The position numbers and the translations under genes are program-made. From Bacteroidetes/Chlorobi group bacterium ChocPot_Mid (GTDB lineage Bacteria > Bacteroidota > Ignavibacteria > Kapaibacteriales > UBA2268), in assembly GCA_003731675.1 (NCBI GenBank), contig RCNQ01000248.1, forward strand, positions 1 through 8,806: a DNA stretch of 8,806 nt, in the 5' to 3' direction. Shown piece by piece: positions 6,875 to 8,806 of this stretch. The notes under the pieces were generated by a model, which made no database searches, had not been told where the DNA came from, and saw only the letters and a list, made by a program, of their open reading frames with translations. Position 1 is the first letter of the stretch; each line of letters opens with the position of its first letter.

Positions 6875-7927
6875 CTATCTCTCACTATCAATAAAAAAAT
6901 CGGTATTTATAGCTTTACTTATTTTCATATTTATCTCATTATCCACCATCTCGACTGCCCTTTTTAACATGTGTTCAATGGCTTTCGGGGAAGACTTCCC
7001 ATGACCGATAATCACTACTCCATTAACTCCCAGCAATGGAACTCCTCCATACTCCTGATAATCGAATTGCATGAATATCTTCTTCAAAAATGGTTTCATA
7101 ATACCAGCAACTGCAAGATTAAATATATTTTTTTTACTAAAGGAAACCACCGCAGATTTAAAAAATCCAAGAAAACTTTCGGCGAACTTCAATACAACAT
7201 TTCCCGTATATCCGTCGCATACAACAACATCTGCTGTCCCTTTTAAAATATCGCGTCCTTCAACGTTGCCTATAAAATTCAGTTTACTTTGCTTTAATAA
7301 TTTATAGGTCTCCTGCAAAACTTCTGAACCCTTGGACTCTTCCTCACCTATATTCAAAAGCCCTACCCTGGGATTATCTACTCCGAACATATTCTTTATC
7401 TGGATACTTCCCATAACAGCAAATTCATACAAAAATTTTGCCTTGCAATCAATATTTGCACCAACATCAAGAACAAAACATGGAGTAGATTTTTGTGATG
7501 GAAAAAATGAACCAATTGTTGGTCGGCTTACTCCCTTGATTCTTCCTAAAAGTATAGTTGAAGTTGATAAAACAGCACCTGTATTTCCTGCAGATACAAA
7601 AGCATCAGCATATCCCTGGCTTTGCAATTCCAATCCCTTATACAAAGATGAATTTTTCTTTCTGACTGCAGCTGTCGGGTCATCATGCATTGTGATTACC
7701 TCATCGGCATGTACAATTGAATACTTCAACTTAGAATAGTCAAATTGATGCAACGCCGCATTGATTTTTTTCTCATCACCCACAAAAATAACCTCAATAT
7801 TACTGTCAGCAAAAAAATCCTCAAAAGCTTTGATTGCTCCATGGATTTCATTGACAGGTGCAAAATCCCCTCCCATTGCATCAAGAGCTATACGCATAAC
7901 TTTTGTGTCGGTATTAGAAGTAGCCAT
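6875..7927 (-). CDS. plsX: Phosphate acyltransferase PlsX
   Basis: PlsX converts acyl-ACP plus phosphate to acyl-phosphate, which PlsY uses to acylate glycerol-3-phosphate; it links fatty acid and phospholipid synthesis at the inner face of the membrane. The 350-residue protein carries ALDAMGGDFAP (15-24), DPTAAVRKKNSSL (83-95), the SAGNTGAVL motif (112-120), VLDVGANIDCK (152-162), LLNIGEEESKG (190-200) and CDGYTGNVVLK (237-247), all typical of the family. The ATG at 7927 gives ten residues before MRIALDAMGGD; the Met at 7897 is the more usual family start, but neither has a good Shine-Dalgarno. It lies 45 nt after rpmF and 7 nt before fabH, the common bacterial arrangement. Confidence 0.97.
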   Translation of the reverse strand: MATSNTDTKVMRIALDAMGGDFAPVNEIHGAIKAFEDFFADSNIEVIFVGDEKKINAALHQFDYSKLKYSIVHADEVITMHDDPTAAVRKKNSSLYKGLELQSQGYADAFVSAGNTGAVLSTSTILLGRIKGVSRPTIGSFFPSQKSTPCFVLDVGANIDCKAKFLYEFAVMGSIQIKNMFGVDNPRVGLLNIGEEESKGSEVLQETYKLLKQSKLNFIGNVEGRDILKGTADVVVCDGYTGNVVLKFAESFLGFFKSAVVSFSKKNIFNLAVAGIMKPFLKKIFMQFDYQEYGGVPLLGVNGVVIIGHGKSSPKAIEHMLKRAVEMVDNEINMKISKAINTDFFIDSER

Positions 7928-7972
7928 TAAATTACTTCATGTAACAGGATAATAATAGACTTAATTAGCAAA

Positions 7973-8149
7973 TTAAACTTTAGCTACAACTTTTCTGCCA
8001 TTATAATAACCACACTCAGGACAAGCCCTGTGAGCCAATTTAACAGCACCACATTGTGGACATACATGTGCTTTTTCAGGTGTTGCTTTGTAATGTGTCC
8101 TTCTTTTATCTCTTCTTGTTTTCGAAAATTTTCTTTTTGGATTTGGCAT
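7973..8149 (-). CDS. rpmF: Ribosomal protein bL32
   Basis: This 58-residue, strongly basic protein of the large ribosomal subunit is short enough to be missed by length filters. It begins MPNPKRKFSKTRRDKRR, the standard L32 N terminus (MAVPKRK...SKSRRDMRR in many bacteria), followed by a zinc ribbon with C30-x-x-C33 and C43-x-x-C46 (VCPQCG and ACPECG). All four zinc ligands are present, so this is the zinc-binding C+ form. It ends VVAKV before TAA. The position between the DUF177 gene and plsX is the conserved one. The gap from the DUF177 stop is 33 nt and from its own stop to plsX 45 nt. There is no strong Shine-Dalgarno; a GAG lies about 9 nt upstream. Confidence 0.97.
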   Translation of the reverse strand: MPNPKRKFSKTRRDKRRTHYKATPEKAHVCPQCGAVKLAHRACPECGYYNGRKVVAKV

Positions 8150-8182
8150 AAACCATTACTCATATTATTTTAACAATTTATT

Positions 8183-8698
8183 TTAATTAATATTTATCTT
8201 TTTCAATGGTGCCCATCTGTCATCAACATTACTAACCTCTCCCTCGACAGAATTTGCATCATATTCAGGAAATATCTCAGAAAATTCCTTTCCCCTGTAC
8301 TTCGGTGCTATCCGCTTCATTGGAAGACTCACAGCAAATATTTCTCTGATTTCTTCAGCAATATCTGCGTACTTTCCATCAGGTGAAATTTTTATCACGG
8401 CTTCTTCCTTTTTCTTGCTCGATTCAGATTTGTCAGGTTTCAATTCAGTTTTGAAGGATAAATTTACCTCCACCTTTATTGTTTCAGTAAAATCCTCCAA
8501 AGTAATATCGCAAACCATCTTTGCCTGACATTCTGCCTCAGCAAAAAGTGCATATCTGTTTCCTATCTTTTTAAGCTTACCTTTGAGCTTAACTATTCCA
8601 AAGTACTCACTGAACATTTCAGGTATTTCTTCTACGGGAACTTCTGATTCAATTTCATGCTCCCCATCTTTTAAACCCTGAATAAATAAATTAAACAT
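8183..8698 (-). CDS. yceD: DUF177/YceD family protein (large rRNA accumulation protein-like)
   Basis: Members are encoded next to rpmF and are linked to 23S rRNA accumulation or ribosome assembly. This protein has 171 residues from ATG 8698. Family features are FNLFIQGLKDGEHEIESE at the N terminus, the CDITLEDF segment (C63) that matches the family's C-x-R-x-L-E motif, although Arg is replaced by Ile, and an acidic C-terminal end with the DDRWAPLKK signature. An extra Cys (C57) lies six residues before C63. The start at 8698 is chosen because the family begins here; AAGGAA sits directly before it, closer than ideal. A TTG at 8758, with GGGAG 9 nt upstream, would add 20 residues (MGKLFIFRNF...) unlike the family. 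First gene of the visible cluster. Confidence 0.88.
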   Translation of the reverse strand: MFNLFIQGLKDGEHEIESEVPVEEIPEMFSEYFGIVKLKGKLKKIGNRYALFAEAECQAKMVCDITLEDFTETIKVEVNLSFKTELKPDKSESSKKKEEAVIKISPDGKYADIAEEIREIFAVSLPMKRIAPKYRGKEFSEIFPEYDANSVEGEVSNVDDRWAPLKKININ

Positions 8699-8724
8699 TT
8701 CCTTATTATCTATTCTGAAAAATC

Positions 8725-8766
8725 TTACAAAATTACGAAATATAAATAACTTTCCCAAAAAAACAT
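8725..8766 (-). CDS. Possible 13-codon leader reading frame before the DUF177 gene
   Basis: ATG at 8764-8766 has the strongest ribosome binding site in the window (GGGAGGG, with GGAGG 4 nt before the ATG). It opens only 13 codons, MFFWESYLYFVIL, and stops with TAA 26 nt before the DUF177 ATG. A run of seven T (8757-8763) follows the ATG directly. It may be a translated leader. It may also be the true DUF177 start put out of frame by one base in the T run, or just a strong site serving the TTG at 8758. The peptide shows no attenuation-type codon run. Confidence 0.3.
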   Translation of the reverse strand: MFFWESYLYFVIL

Positions 8767-8806
8767 ACTCCCTCCCAATTTTTTGAAATTGCTTCCAATA
8801 GATTAT

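Noticed and set aside
7332..7739. 135-codon open frame on the plus strand inside plsX
   Set aside because: It is fully antisense to a clear plsX, has no recognisable motifs and no ribosome site; it is a shadow of the conserved gene.
8009..8036. Imperfect inverted repeat in rpmF (CTCAGG and CCTGTGAG) considered as a ribosomal-protein autoregulatory hairpin
   Set aside because: Pairing is broken by a bulge and falls within the conserved zinc-ribbon codons; chance and coding constraint explain it.

Overview
The window is AT-rich and looks like a core chromosomal locus of a free-living bacterium. The gene order on the minus strand (DUF177/YceD, rpmF, plsX, fabH, fabD, fabG, acpP, fabF, rnc), a ribonuclease III with an N-terminal extension, and several starts without a clear Shine-Dalgarno all fit the Bacteroidota/Chlorobiota/Ignavibacteria side of the FCB group. 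This placement is an inference from gene order and style; no marker in the window fixes the lineage.

Layout. Positions 1 to 1545 (plus strand) hold the 3' part of a GH13-superfamily glycosidase-like gene, overlapped by 8 nt by a small DCC-family (DUF393) CxxC protein gene. Positions 1567 to about 8700 (minus strand, so transcribed from right to left) hold nine genes in one direction. In transcription order they are: the DUF177 rRNA/ribosome-related gene, rpmF (58 codons, ribosomal protein L32), plsX, fabH, fabD, fabG, acpP, fabF and rnc. The two groups converge with only 21 nt between stop codons. No stretch above 300 nt lacks a gene.

How the genes work together. PlsX makes acyl-phosphate from acyl-ACP and so links fatty acid synthesis to phospholipid synthesis. 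FabD loads malonyl onto ACP, FabH starts chains from acetyl-CoA, FabF elongates them, FabG does the first reduction, and AcpP carries all intermediates. The dehydratase (FabZ/FabA) and enoyl reductase (FabI/FabK/FabV) are not here and must be elsewhere. The flanking DUF177, L32 and RNase III genes tie lipid synthesis to ribosome production.

The coding content is ordinary and I do not see a new multi-gene system. The parts worth a second look are non-coding or sub-genic. They are a ten-copy 7-bp tandem array between acpP and fabF that supplies six TTGACA hexamers toward fabF; a 12-bp perfect hairpin in the first 120 nt of the rnc message, a possible RNase III self-target; a strong ribosome binding site feeding a 13-codon reading frame with a T7 tract before the DUF177 gene; and apparent substitutions of near-invariant active-site residues in the GH13-like protein.
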